Positions 16,104 to 24,264 of a stretch of 64,000 bases of DNA are shown here, in pieces. Source of the DNA: DTU015 sp012837895 (GTDB lineage Bacteria > Bacillota > Sulfobacillia > Fermentithermobacillales > Fermentithermobacillaceae). Made by a program: the position numbers and the translations under genes. The notes under the pieces were generated by a model. That model was not told the DNA's origin, did no database searches, and saw nothing but the letters and a program-made list of their open reading frames with translations. Position 1 is the stretch's first letter. Every line of letters begins with the position of its first letter. The stretch is from contig JBMNKH010000007.1 in NCBI GenBank assembly GCA_050952085.1, positions 1-64,000 on the forward strand, given 5' to 3'.

Positions 16104-18578
16104 GTGGCTATAGCTGTACCAGATTACATAGCTTTTGACGTTGAGACTACCGGTTTTTCGCCTGAGGAGGACCGTATCATAGAAGCTGCTTTTGTGCGGT
16201 TTGAAAACGGCCGGCCTGTTGCGAGGTGGTCCTCCCTTGTCCATCCCGGCAGGGAGGTTGGCCTCAAGATCCTGAGACTCACTGGTATAGACCTGAACGA
16301 ATTGGTCAAGAGCCCTGATATGGAATCGATTTGTGGCGAGATTGAGAAGTTCCGCGGCCGCTTGCCCCTGGTGGGACACAACCCCGGATTTGACGTCTCG
16401 TTTCTTTCCAGGGTGATTCAGGGATTCCCAGGCGTCCCTGTTTACGACACTCTCGAACTTGCCAGGATTGTATGTCCCGGGCTAAAGAGCTACAAGCTCG
16501 GGGATTTAGCGGGGGAGCTGGATATTCCTCTATGTGATGCCCACAGGGCATGTGATGACGCAGAAGCTACGGGCAGGATTTTTGAAGTTATCCAGAGGGA
16601 AATCGCCCGGTTGCCTGAGGACGTACGTAAGAACATTATTTCAATAATGGGGGAAGAATGGGCTTCTGCCTGTCTTTTTCAGGCCGAAGAAAGTTTTGGG
16701 CATCAACTGTCGCTTTTCATTGACGGATCATCATACGGCCTATCGGCTGCCAGGGCTGAGATTCTCCAGGTAAGCCCCGACGATAGCCAGGTTGAAAAAG
16801 TGCCCCTTGAATGGCTGCCGGACATGCTTGAAGCGCTCAAAGGTCACATATTCGTTGATTATCCTGAGCGCCTGGATTACGCGAATGTGGCGGCAAGTTT
16901 AGCTTCCTATCCCGGCACTGTGGTGCTTGCAGGCGACGTTGAAACCCTGCCAGGAGTAGGATCAGGAGTATGTCTGCTCGCTGCTCCCCATGACTACCTT
17001 TGCCTGCTCAAAGCCAGCGTGATAGAGAAGTTTGCTCGCGCAGGCCTTTTGGAACACCTGGACGCTGACGCCAAGAGATTCCTGTCAGCTATTACTGTAT
17101 GGAAGACCCGGACACAGGACGGCCTGTTCAGGGAAATCCAGCTTGTGGGTAAGGGTCATGCGTTAAGCCGGGAGCTGAGTTGCTCGGATTTTCCCGATTG
17201 CCAGGAACACTGTGCTTATTCCGGCCGGTGTTTCTACCTTAGAGCTCTGAATACCGCCGCGGACAGCCGTATGATTGTGACTCCAAAGATAAACTGTTTT
17301 GACCTTCCCCTGGAAGTAAACGCCAGCGCGTGCATAGTGTCCGGCTCCGACGACTTGGGGACTATATGGGAACGGAACCGGCCCAGGCTGAACCTTGTAA
17401 GGTTAAGAGAAGCCTTGGAAGCGCTGAGATGCAGCCATTGCGTTGAACTGGTTGAGAGACTCATATACAAAAGCTTGGATGTGCTAGGCTCAAAATCAGA
17501 CATGGTTGTGCCGGACGATATTGTACAAACCCTTAGCTTTGTGCAACAGGAGATCCAACTTGCAATCCCTGATTTGAGGCAACAACTGAGAGATTCTGCA
17601 GGTGCCTCTTGGCAACTGCCGTTCGATCCACCTGTACTGGGGATGAACCTCCGCAGCTTGGAATACTGGATGGAACAGCTACAGGGAGTCCTGATGGAAG
17701 ATGACACTTCTATACGCCTGCTTGAGAAAGGTTATGGCGATTCCCGCGGGATTATTGCGAGAAAAGCCCTGTGGCCGGCAATCGAAGCTAAACACGCGCT
17801 CGCCCGGCGCTTTGAAAAAGTGGTGCTGGTTTCACCAAACGCAGGTTCAATGTCGCAGTTTGAAGGATTAAGGCGGCTGCACGGGCTTGAGCCGGAAGAC
17901 CTTGTCCGCTTTGAGGGGCAGGAGACGCCAAAGAGAGAAGCGGACAGTGGCCCCTTGCTGGTTTCAATAGATAAGGGGCATCGTATGTCTTATTCTGAAC
18001 ACCTGGAGCTCACAGGCGAGTTTCTCCAGCGGCTAGCCATGGAATCAAGGGAAAACGTTTTGTGCTTGTGCCCTTCGTATTCGTATATCAGAAACCTGAA
18101 CTCCTGCATTTCGGACTCGCTTGAAAGTGAAGGGATTGCTGTGTTTGCCCAGGGCATAGACGGAGGAACAAGGGTGCTTGAGCACTTGGCTGAGCCGGGG
18201 ACTATGGTCCTGGCAAGGTTCGGGGTGGATATTAAGGGCAATTCACCGGTTTGCCCCCGTATCCTGGTAATACCCAGGATACCCTTTATGCCCCCAAATA
18301 CAATGACAGACCTCAGGCAAAGGGAAATCTGGGACCTTGGTAAGAACGGATTCATTGAAGTGAGTGTGCTCCCTGTTGCCTTTGCCCTCCGGGGTTACAT
18401 GGAGACTTTGAGCCGCAATGCCGGGAAGATCGCGGTGATACTTCTTGACCCGAAGCTCCTGCCCGGGCAGAGCGCTTGGGGCAAGGATTTTATGGACCAA
18501 TTCCATGACGTAAACGCCATCTTGTGTCCGCCGCACACAGGGATTGCGCAAGCGGTCAAATGGGTGAGTTTTGGGTAA
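16104..18578 (+). CDS. DinG-like exonuclease/helicase-derived protein with eroded helicase motifs
   Basis: 824 residues. Residues 1-165 form a complete DEDDh 3'-5' exonuclease domain of the DnaQ/PolC type: Asp12 and Glu14 in FDVETTG, Asp97 in HNPGFD, His147 and Asp152 in HRACDDAEAT. The remainder has the length and landmarks of the XPD-like DinG helicase: CLLKASVIE, a four-cysteine iron-sulfur-like cluster near residues 360-380 (C-x5-C-x3-C-x5-C, ending GRCFYLRA), and a C-terminal LVIPRIPFMPPNTMTDLRQ. But Walker A, the DEAH box and motif VI (QGxGRxIR) are not found at the expected places. The nuclease probably works and the helicase probably does not. The start GTG at 16104 follows AGAGAGGAG; TTG at 16095 is possible. 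Confidence 0.8.
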   Translation: MAIAVPDYIAFDVETTGFSPEEDRIIEAAFVRFENGRPVARWSSLVHPGREVGLKILRLTGIDLNELVKSPDMESICGEIEKFRGRLPLVGHNPGFDVSFLSRVIQGFPGVPVYDTLELARIVCPGLKSYKLGDLAGELDIPLCDAHRACDDAEATGRIFEVIQREIARLPEDVRKNIISIMGEEWASACLFQAEESFGHQLSLFIDGSSYGLSAARAEILQVSPDDSQVEKVPLEWLPDMLEALKGHIFVDYPERLDYANVAASLASYPGTVVLAGDVETLPGVGSGVCLLAAPHDYLCLLKASVIEKFARAGLLEHLDADAKRFLSAITVWKTRTQDGLFREIQLVGKGHALSRELSCSDFPDCQEHCAYSGRCFYLRALNTAADSRMIVTPKINCFDLPLEVNASACIVSGSDDLGTIWERNRPRLNLVRLREALEALRCSHCVELVERLIYKSLDVLGSKSDMVVPDDIVQTLSFVQQEIQLAIPDLRQQLRDSAGASWQLPFDPPVLGMNLRSLEYWMEQLQGVLMEDDTSIRLLEKGYGDSRGIIARKALWPAIEAKHALARRFEKVVLVSPNAGSMSQFEGLRRLHGLEPEDLVRFEGQETPKREADSGPLLVSIDKGHRMSYSEHLELTGEFLQRLAMESRENVLCLCPSYSYIRNLNSCISDSLESEGIAVFAQGIDGGTRVLEHLAEPGTMVLARFGVDIKGNSPVCPRILVIPRIPFMPPNTMTDLRQREIWDLGKNGFIEVSVLPVAFALRGYMETLSRNAGKIAVILLDPKLLPGQSAWGKDFMDQFHDVNAILCPPHTGIAQAVKWVSFG

Positions 18579-18625
18579 TAGCCGGGATTGAATTCTAATA
18601 TACAGAAACCAGGAGGTGTTTTCAT

Positions 18626-19051
18626 ATGAAGTACAGCCCTCCTGGCAAACCAGGATACCCGCGGTGGAGTCAAAGACATAAGGTGGAAGAAGGCTTCTTG
18701 GTTTCCCTGGTCGGCAAGGGTGTAGGGTATGCCCTGTTCATGGCAGTGTTGCTCATACTTCTTGCGTCAGCTGTTGTCTATCTGACCAGATTAGAGGAAA
18801 GCATCGTTTACTGGGTGGTTAACATAGGCAGTTTCGCCATTTTAGGCTTGGCATCTTTCATTACCGCAAGAAGAGCAAGGCGGCACGGCCTGGTGTACGG
18901 AGTTGCCATTGGCGCGTCATACGCCATAATAACTGTGCTTGTCGGGGCAATACTCTATCCTCCTTTCATAGGAGTGGGAGCGCTCCTAAGACGGATAGGT
19001 TTTTGTGTTTTGGCAGGAGCTTGCGGCGGAGTTCTCGGGGTAAATTACTAA
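18626..19051 (+). CDS. TIGR04086 family membrane protein
   Basis: 141 residues with four predicted transmembrane helices, a short hydrophilic N-terminus (KYSPPGKPGYPRWSQRHK) and a basic loop RRARRHG between helices two and three. This layout and the final ACGGVLGVNY match the YrzE/TIGR04086 family of Firmicutes, whose role is unknown. The ATG follows AGGAGGTGTTTTCAT, 48 bases after the DinG-like stop, so it may be co-transcribed. A terminator follows. Confidence 0.8.
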   Translation: MKYSPPGKPGYPRWSQRHKVEEGFLVSLVGKGVGYALFMAVLLILLASAVVYLTRLEESIVYWVVNIGSFAILGLASFITARRARRHGLVYGVAIGASYAIITVLVGAILYPPFIGVGALLRRIGFCVLAGACGGVLGVNY

Positions 19052-19084
19052 TAAGGAATAATCTGCCTGTCAAACACGCATGAT

Positions 19085-19120
19085 ACCCTCAGAAACGCTG
19101 GTTGTTGCTGGGGGTTTTTG
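19085..19120 (+). terminator. Intrinsic terminator after TIGR04086 gene
   Basis: ACCCTCAG pairs with CTGGGGGT and is followed by TTTTTGTCTTG. Its T-tract precedes the next gene by about 25 bases, which argues for that gene starting at ATG 19144 rather than at the TTG within the hairpin. Confidence 0.7.
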
Positions 19121-19143
19121 TCTTGGTCTGGAAATCTTCAAAA

Positions 19144-20286
19144 ATGCTCCTGAGAATTCTCTTGTGGTTGTTACCGGCTGTGCTTATCCTGGGGACTTAT
19201 GTGGGTGGGGCGGCCGGAAAGCAAGCTGATTACGCAGGTCTGTTTGAAAGCAGCGGGTCTGTGAAGCAAGGAGACAAGGGCGAGCAAGTAAGACAACTGC
19301 AGGAACTTCTGAAGCAACTGGGATTGTACGGCTCGGGCGTTGACGGAGTTTTCGGGGATAAGACCAGGGCTGCGGTGTTGGAGTTCCAGCAAGAGAACGG
19401 GCTTTTGAGGGATGGCATTGTCGGTCCCCAGACCAAGCAAGCCCTGTACGGGGAGTTCTTGAAACTCAACCCTCCGGCAAAGCATACGGTGTCAGCCGGT
19501 GAGACGCTATGGATTATCGCGAACAAGTACGGTCTGAGTGTTTCACAGCTGATCAAGATGAATAACCTGAAAGACCCGGACCGCCTTTTCCCAGGCGACG
19601 TCCTGGTCATCAAAGCAGACGAAACAGCCCCGGCATCAAAAAACGAGGATCCACCGCCTGTGCAACCTGTCTTGCCTCCTGTTGAGAACCTGCCTGTACC
19701 TGATAAACGGATTTGCCTTACGTTCAATGACGGCCCTGATCCTGCGACTACCCCAGCGATTCTCAATGTGTTGGATGAATACGGGATCAAAGCTACCTTC
19801 TTTGTGATCGGAAAGAAGGCACGGGAACATCCTGAACTGGTAAAGCAGATAGCTGACAGGGGCCATGTTATCGGGGTGCATGGCTACGAACACAAAGTGT
19901 TGGCCGGGCTCAGCGCGCGGGAAGTCGGGACCGATTTGCAGATGGCCCAAACTTGTATAACTCAGACTTCAGGCGAGAAGCCTTACCTGTACCGTCCCCC
20001 GCACGGGATGCTCGACGAGACACAGGTAAGGGAGGCTCAGAAACTTGGCATGAGGGTATTGATGTGGACCAATGTCGGTGGCGCAGATATTGGTGCCAAG
20101 TCATCCCGGGAAGTGGTTGAGCGGGTATTGGCCTGGGCAAGGGACGGAGCCATAATCCTACTTCACGAAGGCTTTCCATACACGGCTGAAGCGTTGTCTG
20201 AACTTATCCCGTCCCTTGCACGGATGGGTTTTGGTTTTCAGAACCTGAGCCCAACTTCGGTTATTGAACCTGTCCCGGAGCAATAA
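19144..20286 (+). CDS. Secreted polysaccharide deacetylase with peptidoglycan-binding and LysM domains; atypical NodB motif 1
   Basis: 380 residues. Order: N-terminal signal/anchor helix (residues 3-22), PG_binding_1 domain (about 38-105, ending GIVGPQTKQALYG), LysM (about 113-158, HTVSAGETLWIIANKYGLSV), proline-rich linker, NodB deacetylase (about 188-370). Metal ligands His246 and His250 (HGYEH), Arg284 in YRPPHG and His341 in ILLHEG are present. Motif 1 reads TFNDGP: the usual catalytic-base Asp is Asn195, while the metal Asp196 remains. It would act on peptidoglycan outside the membrane, but activity is doubtful. The ATG has only a weak ribosome site. Confidence 0.88.
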   Translation: MLLRILLWLLPAVLILGTYVGGAAGKQADYAGLFESSGSVKQGDKGEQVRQLQELLKQLGLYGSGVDGVFGDKTRAAVLEFQQENGLLRDGIVGPQTKQALYGEFLKLNPPAKHTVSAGETLWIIANKYGLSVSQLIKMNNLKDPDRLFPGDVLVIKADETAPASKNEDPPPVQPVLPPVENLPVPDKRICLTFNDGPDPATTPAILNVLDEYGIKATFFVIGKKAREHPELVKQIADRGHVIGVHGYEHKVLAGLSAREVGTDLQMAQTCITQTSGEKPYLYRPPHGMLDETQVREAQKLGMRVLMWTNVGGADIGAKSSREVVERVLAWARDGAIILLHEGFPYTAEALSELIPSLARMGFGFQNLSPTSVIEPVPEQ

Positions 20287-20806
20287 TGTCTCTTATGGCC
20301 TGATCAGCGCCCTTGATGTAATGGGACATTTCTGAAATGGCCATGCTTTGGAACATTGCGTTTTGAGCGTCGGCCAGGGAGCATACTGCTTTTTGAAGCG
20401 CTTGAGCGACCTGTCTGTCTACCTTGGTTTGTTGCATGGACAACTGGTTCCCCAGCAGTGTGATCATTTCGCTTAACTGCTGAGAGTTGGAGCGCACTGC
20501 CTCGTTGCCCTGTGACACTATTGAAGCGATCTGTTGTGAGAGGGCCAGAAGCGTGTCCACAGTTTGGGAGTCTGCTACATGGGTAGAAGCCTTGCTCAAG
20601 GCGCTCTGTAAGTCCTGTTCTATGAGCATTTGCTGTTCCCGGACAGTGTTTTGGACTTCTGAGAGGGATGCCTCTATTTTCTCCGCAGGCGTGGTCGGCG
20701 CCCCGGCCCCTGGAGGTTTGAAGGAGCGTTTCATCTCCTCGACAACGTGGGACGCAGAACTCTTGCCATCTATGCTGCCTATTGCATAATCTTCATGTTC
20801 GGTCAC
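20261..20806 (-). CDS. Hypothetical coiled-coil protein
   Basis: 181 residues, GTG start after AAAGGGGGGTTTT. No family recognised. The N-terminus is acidic and polar, then a basic/proline patch KRSFKPPGAGAPTTPAEK, and from residue 60 to the end it is almost entirely Gln/Ser/Ala/Glu-rich heptad-like helix (for example QQMLIEQDLQSALSKASTHV). No signal peptide or membrane segment. Such proteins are often structural or filament-like, and phasin- or spore-coat-like folds look similar. Its end overlaps the end of the convergent deacetylase gene by 26 bases. It diverges from the helical protein at 20929 with about 120 bases between. Confidence 0.65.
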   Translation of the reverse strand: MTEHEDYAIGSIDGKSSASHVVEEMKRSFKPPGAGAPTTPAEKIEASLSEVQNTVREQQMLIEQDLQSALSKASTHVADSQTVDTLLALSQQIASIVSQGNEAVRSNSQQLSEMITLLGNQLSMQQTKVDRQVAQALQKAVCSLADAQNAMFQSMAISEMSHYIKGADQAIRDIIAPGQVQ

Positions 20807-20928
20807 AAAACCCCCCCTTTCTATGTCATTCTTAGTGTTTTCTTTTTTGGTTTTCTTATTAGGAAACCGGGTCATAACTAAAGGAAATCCAGCAACGGCA
20901 GCGAAATGTGACAAAGGGGGGTCGAAGA

Positions 20929-21216
20929 GTGTCGAGGTTTCTGCGTGTGGGAGTTTTCCTTGACCGGTTGGAAGATATTGCAGAAGCTGCCAACCTGTTA
21001 TCGGAGGCAGTCAAATCAAGCGAAGACATAAACTCGGCCAAAGCTATAGAACTGGCTGAGGACATTGAATCTATGGCAAAAGAATTGCTTAACGTGATCA
21101 CAAGGTGGAATTGTGAACCCCTGATTTACACCGGTGGAGGCACCACTGAGGAAGTAATCACCCTTCTGGACACACTGCTCAAGGATGCAGAAAAACGTGA
21201 AAAACGTTTGGAATGA
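20929..21216 (+). CDS. Hypothetical small helical protein
   Basis: 95 residues, GTG start after AAAGGGGGGTCGAAGA, the same type of ribosome site as its divergent neighbour at 20806. The protein is mostly amphipathic helix (ERLEDIAEAANLLSEAVK-like in character), with a middle segment LIYTGGGTTEEVITLL. No cysteine cluster, signal peptide or membrane helix. I do not recognise the family. The shared intergenic region suggests that it is regulated together with the coiled-coil protein on the other strand. Confidence 0.6.
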   Translation: MSRFLRVGVFLDRLEDIAEAANLLSEAVKSSEDINSAKAIELAEDIESMAKELLNVITRWNCEPLIYTGGGTTEEVITLLDTLLKDAEKREKRLE

Positions 21217-21270
21217 GAGTTTGCAGAACCGGCAAGCTCCATCTAAACTATTGGCAGGAGGCGGTATCTC

Positions 21271-21480
21271 ATGCCAATCTTTGAATTCAGGTGCAGGCAC
21301 TGTGGCCAAGTATTTGAATGTCTAGTCAGAAAGAACGACGTTCCGGTTTGCCCTGAGTGTGGCTCACAAGACCTTACCAAACTCATATCAATGTTCTCAA
21401 CAAACGTGAGAAAAGGTTCTGCGGGCCAATCTTCATGTGCCTCATGTTCAGGCGGGACATGCAGTACATGCAAGTCTTAA
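21271..21480 (+). CDS. FmdB-like zinc-ribbon protein
   Basis: 69 residues. The N-terminal MPIFEFRCRHCGQVFECLV with CPECGS further on is the FmdB-type zinc ribbon (CxxC...CxxC). The C-terminal tail is Ser/Cys/Gly-rich, CASCSGGTCSTCKS, also common in the family and perhaps metal-binding. The family is proposed to be regulatory. It starts at ATG 21271 after GGCAGGAGGCGGTATCTC. It lies 54 bases after the helical protein and may be co-transcribed with it. Confidence 0.85.
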   Translation: MPIFEFRCRHCGQVFECLVRKNDVPVCPECGSQDLTKLISMFSTNVRKGSAGQSSCASCSGGTCSTCKS

Positions 21481-21631
21481 GCAGTCTGCCTGCTGTATTT
21501 TCTCAGGATATGCCTGACTGATTACCGGACGCGCTGCAATAATGGATAATTTAATGGGCAAAGTTGAAATAGAAGTTACTGAGGTAGTCCTTCGCTGCAG
21601 CCGGTAAACAGGTTAGAAAGGAAGTGATTTG

Positions 21632-22093
21632 ATGTCCCAGGAGCATGAAAGCAAAGGAAGGGACTTGTTGTCCAAATTGACCCGTACGATCAGAACCGGT
21701 GCAGAGACCCTGGTACAGGAAACAAAGGAATTGACCAGGGTTGGCAAGTTGAAAGTGGAGCTCTTGGCACTGGAAAACGAGCGGGCAAGAAAGTTTGAAG
21801 AAATCGGCCGCTTGGCCCATACCCTGTACAGGGAAGGCGGGACCATTGAACAGCTCCACGAGCATTTTGAGGCGATAGATAATATTGAAGCCAGGATTGA
21901 TGCCAAGAAGAAGGAGATTGAAAAAGCTCCTGCCGAAGAAAAAGCTGAAGCTGAAACGGTGCCACAAGAATCTGATAATATCTACCTGCCTCAGGATGAG
22001 GTCATATCCCACATGTATTGTTCCCAATGCGGCGCCCAGGCAGGTGCGGATGACAGGTTCTGCTCTAAGTGCGGAAATCAACTCAAGTTGTAG
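21632..22093 (+). CDS. Zinc-ribbon protein with helical N-terminal domain
   Basis: 153 residues. Residues 1-105 are charged helices (LENERARKFEEIGRLAHTLY, then IEARIDAKKKEIEKAPAEE), likely a coiled coil. The C-terminus is a zinc ribbon: MYCSQCGAQAGADDRFCSKCG. No membrane segment is seen, unlike many zinc-ribbon membrane proteins of Firmicutes. ATG at 21632 follows GAAAGGAAGTGATTTG. A strong terminator follows directly. Role unknown. Confidence 0.75.
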   Translation: MSQEHESKGRDLLSKLTRTIRTGAETLVQETKELTRVGKLKVELLALENERARKFEEIGRLAHTLYREGGTIEQLHEHFEAIDNIEARIDAKKKEIEKAPAEEKAEAETVPQESDNIYLPQDEVISHMYCSQCGAQAGADDRFCSKCGNQLKL

Positions 22094-22110
22094 GCTTGAG
22101 TACGTGTAGC

Positions 22111-22148
22111 CACCGGGCCTTTCATCTGATGAGGCCCGGTATTTTTGT
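22111..22148 (+). terminator. Intrinsic terminator
   Basis: ACCGGGCCT and AGGCCCGGT form a 9-bp stem and are followed by ATTTTTGTC. It closes the zinc-ribbon gene unit and separates it from folD. Confidence 0.9.
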
Positions 22149-22236
22149 CAAGAGGTATGGGGCAATCCTGTGTCGAAAGCAGATATCCGGGCGAGTAATT
22201 AACTGAATTGACAAGTTAAGGAAGGAGTTTGGGTTC

Positions 22237-23097
22237 ATGGCAGCAAGAATCATTGACGGACGGAAAATTGCGTCTGAGATCCGGTCTGAGGTTAGGGAAA
22301 AGGTAGCTGGGTTAAAGGAAAGCGGGATTTCCCCGAAATTGTGTGTGGTCTTGGTGGGGGACGATCCTGCTTCTGTGATTTATGCAAGGTCGAAAGAGAG
22401 AGCTTGCCGCAAGTCAGGCATAGACTATGAACTGTTCACTTTTCCCGGAGATGCTCAAGAATCAGAGGTAATTGACAAGCTCAAAGAACTGTCTGCAGAC
22501 CCTTCTTGCCATGGCATTATGGTTGAACTCCCGCTTCCGAAACATATGGACAAGCAGCGTGTAATGATGGCAGTTGACCCCCTGAAGGACGTTGACGGCA
22601 TAAACCCGGCAAACAGGGGGATGATGTTTACCCAGAAGTCCGGCCTGTTTCCAGTCACTCCTCAGAGTTGCATCGAGATCTTGAAAAGAGACGGGATTTC
22701 CTTAGAAGGTAAGGACGTATGCCTTATCGGTCGCGGCGATACGGTAGGGAAACCTTTGGTCTTCCTGCTTCTCAATGAAAACGCCACTGTAACCGTGTGC
22801 CATACCCGGACCAAGGATCTTGCTTCGCATACAAAGAAAGCTGACGTGATTGTCGCTGCAGCAGGCAAAGCCGGACTTGTGACCAAAGATATGGTCAGAC
22901 CTGGCGCGATAGCAGTAGACGCCGGCATTAACCAGGTTGATGGCAAGACAGTAGGCGACGTGGATTTTGAAGGGGTGTCTGAAGTTGCAGCCGCGATTAC
23001 CCCGGTCCCAGGTGGCGTTGGGAGCCTTACTACCGCCCTTTTGCAGAACAACCTGATTAAGGCAATCCAGCTGCAAAAGGAGCAAGTGTCAACATAG
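22237..23097 (+). CDS. folD: Bifunctional methylenetetrahydrofolate dehydrogenase/cyclohydrolase
   Basis: Interconverts 5,10-methylene-, methenyl- and 10-formyl-tetrahydrofolate in the cytoplasm. 286 residues, canonical length. Seen: SVIYARSKERACRKSGI with the catalytic Tyr and Lys, the substrate loop VELPLPKHMD (usually VQLPLP), DVDGIN, and the cofactor motif IGRGDTVGKP, then PGGVGSLTTALL near the end. Slightly divergent in the Gln-to-Glu loop and in TPQSC. The ATG follows GGAAGGAGTTTGGGTTC. A cyclodeaminase gene follows after 15 bases, so the pair feeds formimino groups into the one-carbon pool. Confidence 0.94.
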   Translation: MAARIIDGRKIASEIRSEVREKVAGLKESGISPKLCVVLVGDDPASVIYARSKERACRKSGIDYELFTFPGDAQESEVIDKLKELSADPSCHGIMVELPLPKHMDKQRVMMAVDPLKDVDGINPANRGMMFTQKSGLFPVTPQSCIEILKRDGISLEGKDVCLIGRGDTVGKPLVFLLLNENATVTVCHTRTKDLASHTKKADVIVAAAGKAGLVTKDMVRPGAIAVDAGINQVDGKTVGDVDFEGVSEVAAAITPVPGGVGSLTTALLQNNLIKAIQLQKEQVST

Positions 23098-23112
23098 AAA
23101 GGGGAGATTTCG

Positions 23113-23745
23113 CTGGGCGGTCTTTTTGACAAGAGTTTATCTGAAATACTCCGGGAATCAGCTTCTTCCGCTCCTACCCCTGGTGGGGGTAGTGTGTCCG
23201 CAATAGCTGCTGCGTTTGCGGCGTCTATGGCAGCCATGGTAGGCAATCTTACAATCGGTAAGAAGAAGTACAGGGATGTGGAAGAGCAGGTAACAGCTCT
23301 CAGAGATAGGGCGCTTGGCCTTATGTCAACCTTTGAGAATCTGGTTGAGGAAGATATCAGCCAGTTTGGCAAGTTCATGGAGGCATACAGGCTTCCCAAG
23401 AACACCCCGGAAGAAAAAGAGAAACGGGAAGCGGTGCTGCAGCAAGCGCTTAAAGGAGCCACAGAGACTCCTCTCAAAGTCGCCAGGGCGTGTGTAGAGC
23501 TCCTTGAAACTGTGTGCGAACTGGCACCCATAGGAAACACCATGGCAATCAGCGATGCAGGCGTGGCCGCATATCTTGCAGAGGCGGGTTTGCGGGCTGT
23601 GTTGCTGAATGTGGATATCAACATCCCGATGATCAAGGATCAGGACTTCGTCGGTCAGGCGATCAAAGAAAAGGAAGGCCTGGTGGAGCAGGCCTGCCAA
23701 CTTAGGGAAAAAACAGTCGCTATCGTTTCCGAGAGGATAAACTGA
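23113..23745 (+). CDS. fchA: Formiminotetrahydrofolate cyclodeaminase family protein, probable CTG start
   Basis: About 210 residues of the cyclodeaminase (FTCD C-terminal, FchA) family, which converts 5-formimino- to 5,10-methenyl-tetrahydrofolate with release of ammonia. Family signs: SAPTPGGGSVSAIAAAFAAS (N-terminal Gly-rich loop), EEDISQFGKFMEAYRLPKNT, and AGLRAVLLNVDINI. The full N-terminus has no ATG, GTG or TTG: the best start is CTG at 23113, six bases after AAAGGGGAG (an in-frame ATT at 23107 is the other option). A GTG at 23194 would cut off the family loop. It is linked to folD. A paralogue is at 49991. Confidence 0.85.
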   Translation: MGGLFDKSLSEILRESASSAPTPGGGSVSAIAAAFAASMAAMVGNLTIGKKKYRDVEEQVTALRDRALGLMSTFENLVEEDISQFGKFMEAYRLPKNTPEEKEKREAVLQQALKGATETPLKVARACVELLETVCELAPIGNTMAISDAGVAAYLAEAGLRAVLLNVDINIPMIKDQDFVGQAIKEKEGLVEQACQLREKTVAIVSERIN

Positions 23746-24184
23746 TCTTGCGGAAACGGCGGCGCCGCCGTCTGTGCGGGGATGATTTCCCGCTTCTGGA
23801 TTCCCGCGAGGATCTTCCCAGGCTCATGAGCCTGGGTCTTCTCGTTCTTGGTCTGACCGGGGGGCCGCTATAAACATCAAAGCGATGGGTGTGCCCATCG
23901 TCAAAGCTTGTAGCTCCTGAAATCTGATGGACGTGCCCCCCTAATGACCTGATCTGAAACGAGGTATTCCCGTGCATTCTGTGGGTATGGCTGTGAGCCC
24001 TTGAAGTTTCGTTGCTGAAGCGGTGAGCGTGGCCTTCGCCTGTTACGAAATTGAGCCCGGTAGTACCGTCAAACACATGAAAGTGATCATGATCTGTGGT
24101 GGTTCTTCCGTAGTAATGATGTACGTGCTCGTTCGGGGTTGATGGTTCAGCAATATCTTTCCTTTCTTCGCCGGTGTTGTCCAC
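23720..24184 (-). CDS. YmaF-like His-rich protein with basic tail
   Basis: 154 residues. Residues 18-105 hold repeated His-x-His units (HVHHYY, HDHFHVF, GHAHRF, HSHTHRM, GHVHQIS, GHTHRFD), as in the YmaF family of Bacillus and Clostridia, which I take as metal-binding. The last 45 residues are extremely Arg/Ser-rich with a run of Arg. This tail is read across a perfect palindrome and overlaps the end of the cyclodeaminase gene by 26 bases, so it may be an extension acquired by read-through after stop loss. GTG start at 24184 after AGGAGGGAATTAC. Confidence 0.75.
   Translation of the reverse strand: MDNTGEERKDIAEPSTPNEHVHHYYGRTTTDHDHFHVFDGTTGLNFVTGEGHAHRFSNETSRAHSHTHRMHGNTSFQIRSLGGHVHQISGATSFDDGHTHRFDVYSGPPVRPRTRRPRLMSLGRSSRESRSGKSSPHRRRRRRFRKISLSSRKR
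23817..23836. other. Perfect 20-bp palindrome
   Basis: CCCAGGCTCA followed directly by its reverse complement, then TCTTCTCGTTCTT. It lies 72 bases after the cyclodeaminase stop and inside the Arg-rich tail of the YmaF-like gene. It may serve as the folD-fchA terminator. Confidence 0.7.
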
Positions 24185-24264
24185 GTAATTCCCTCCTTAG
24201 GTGCCACTGGATTGCCGGCACCGGTAATCGCACTTATGTCAAACTACAATATGAAACCCTGGTG

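Noticed and set aside
22662..23636. Antisense open frame across folD and fchA
   Set aside because: Spans two confirmed genes and their spacer; Ser/Thr-rich shadow translation.
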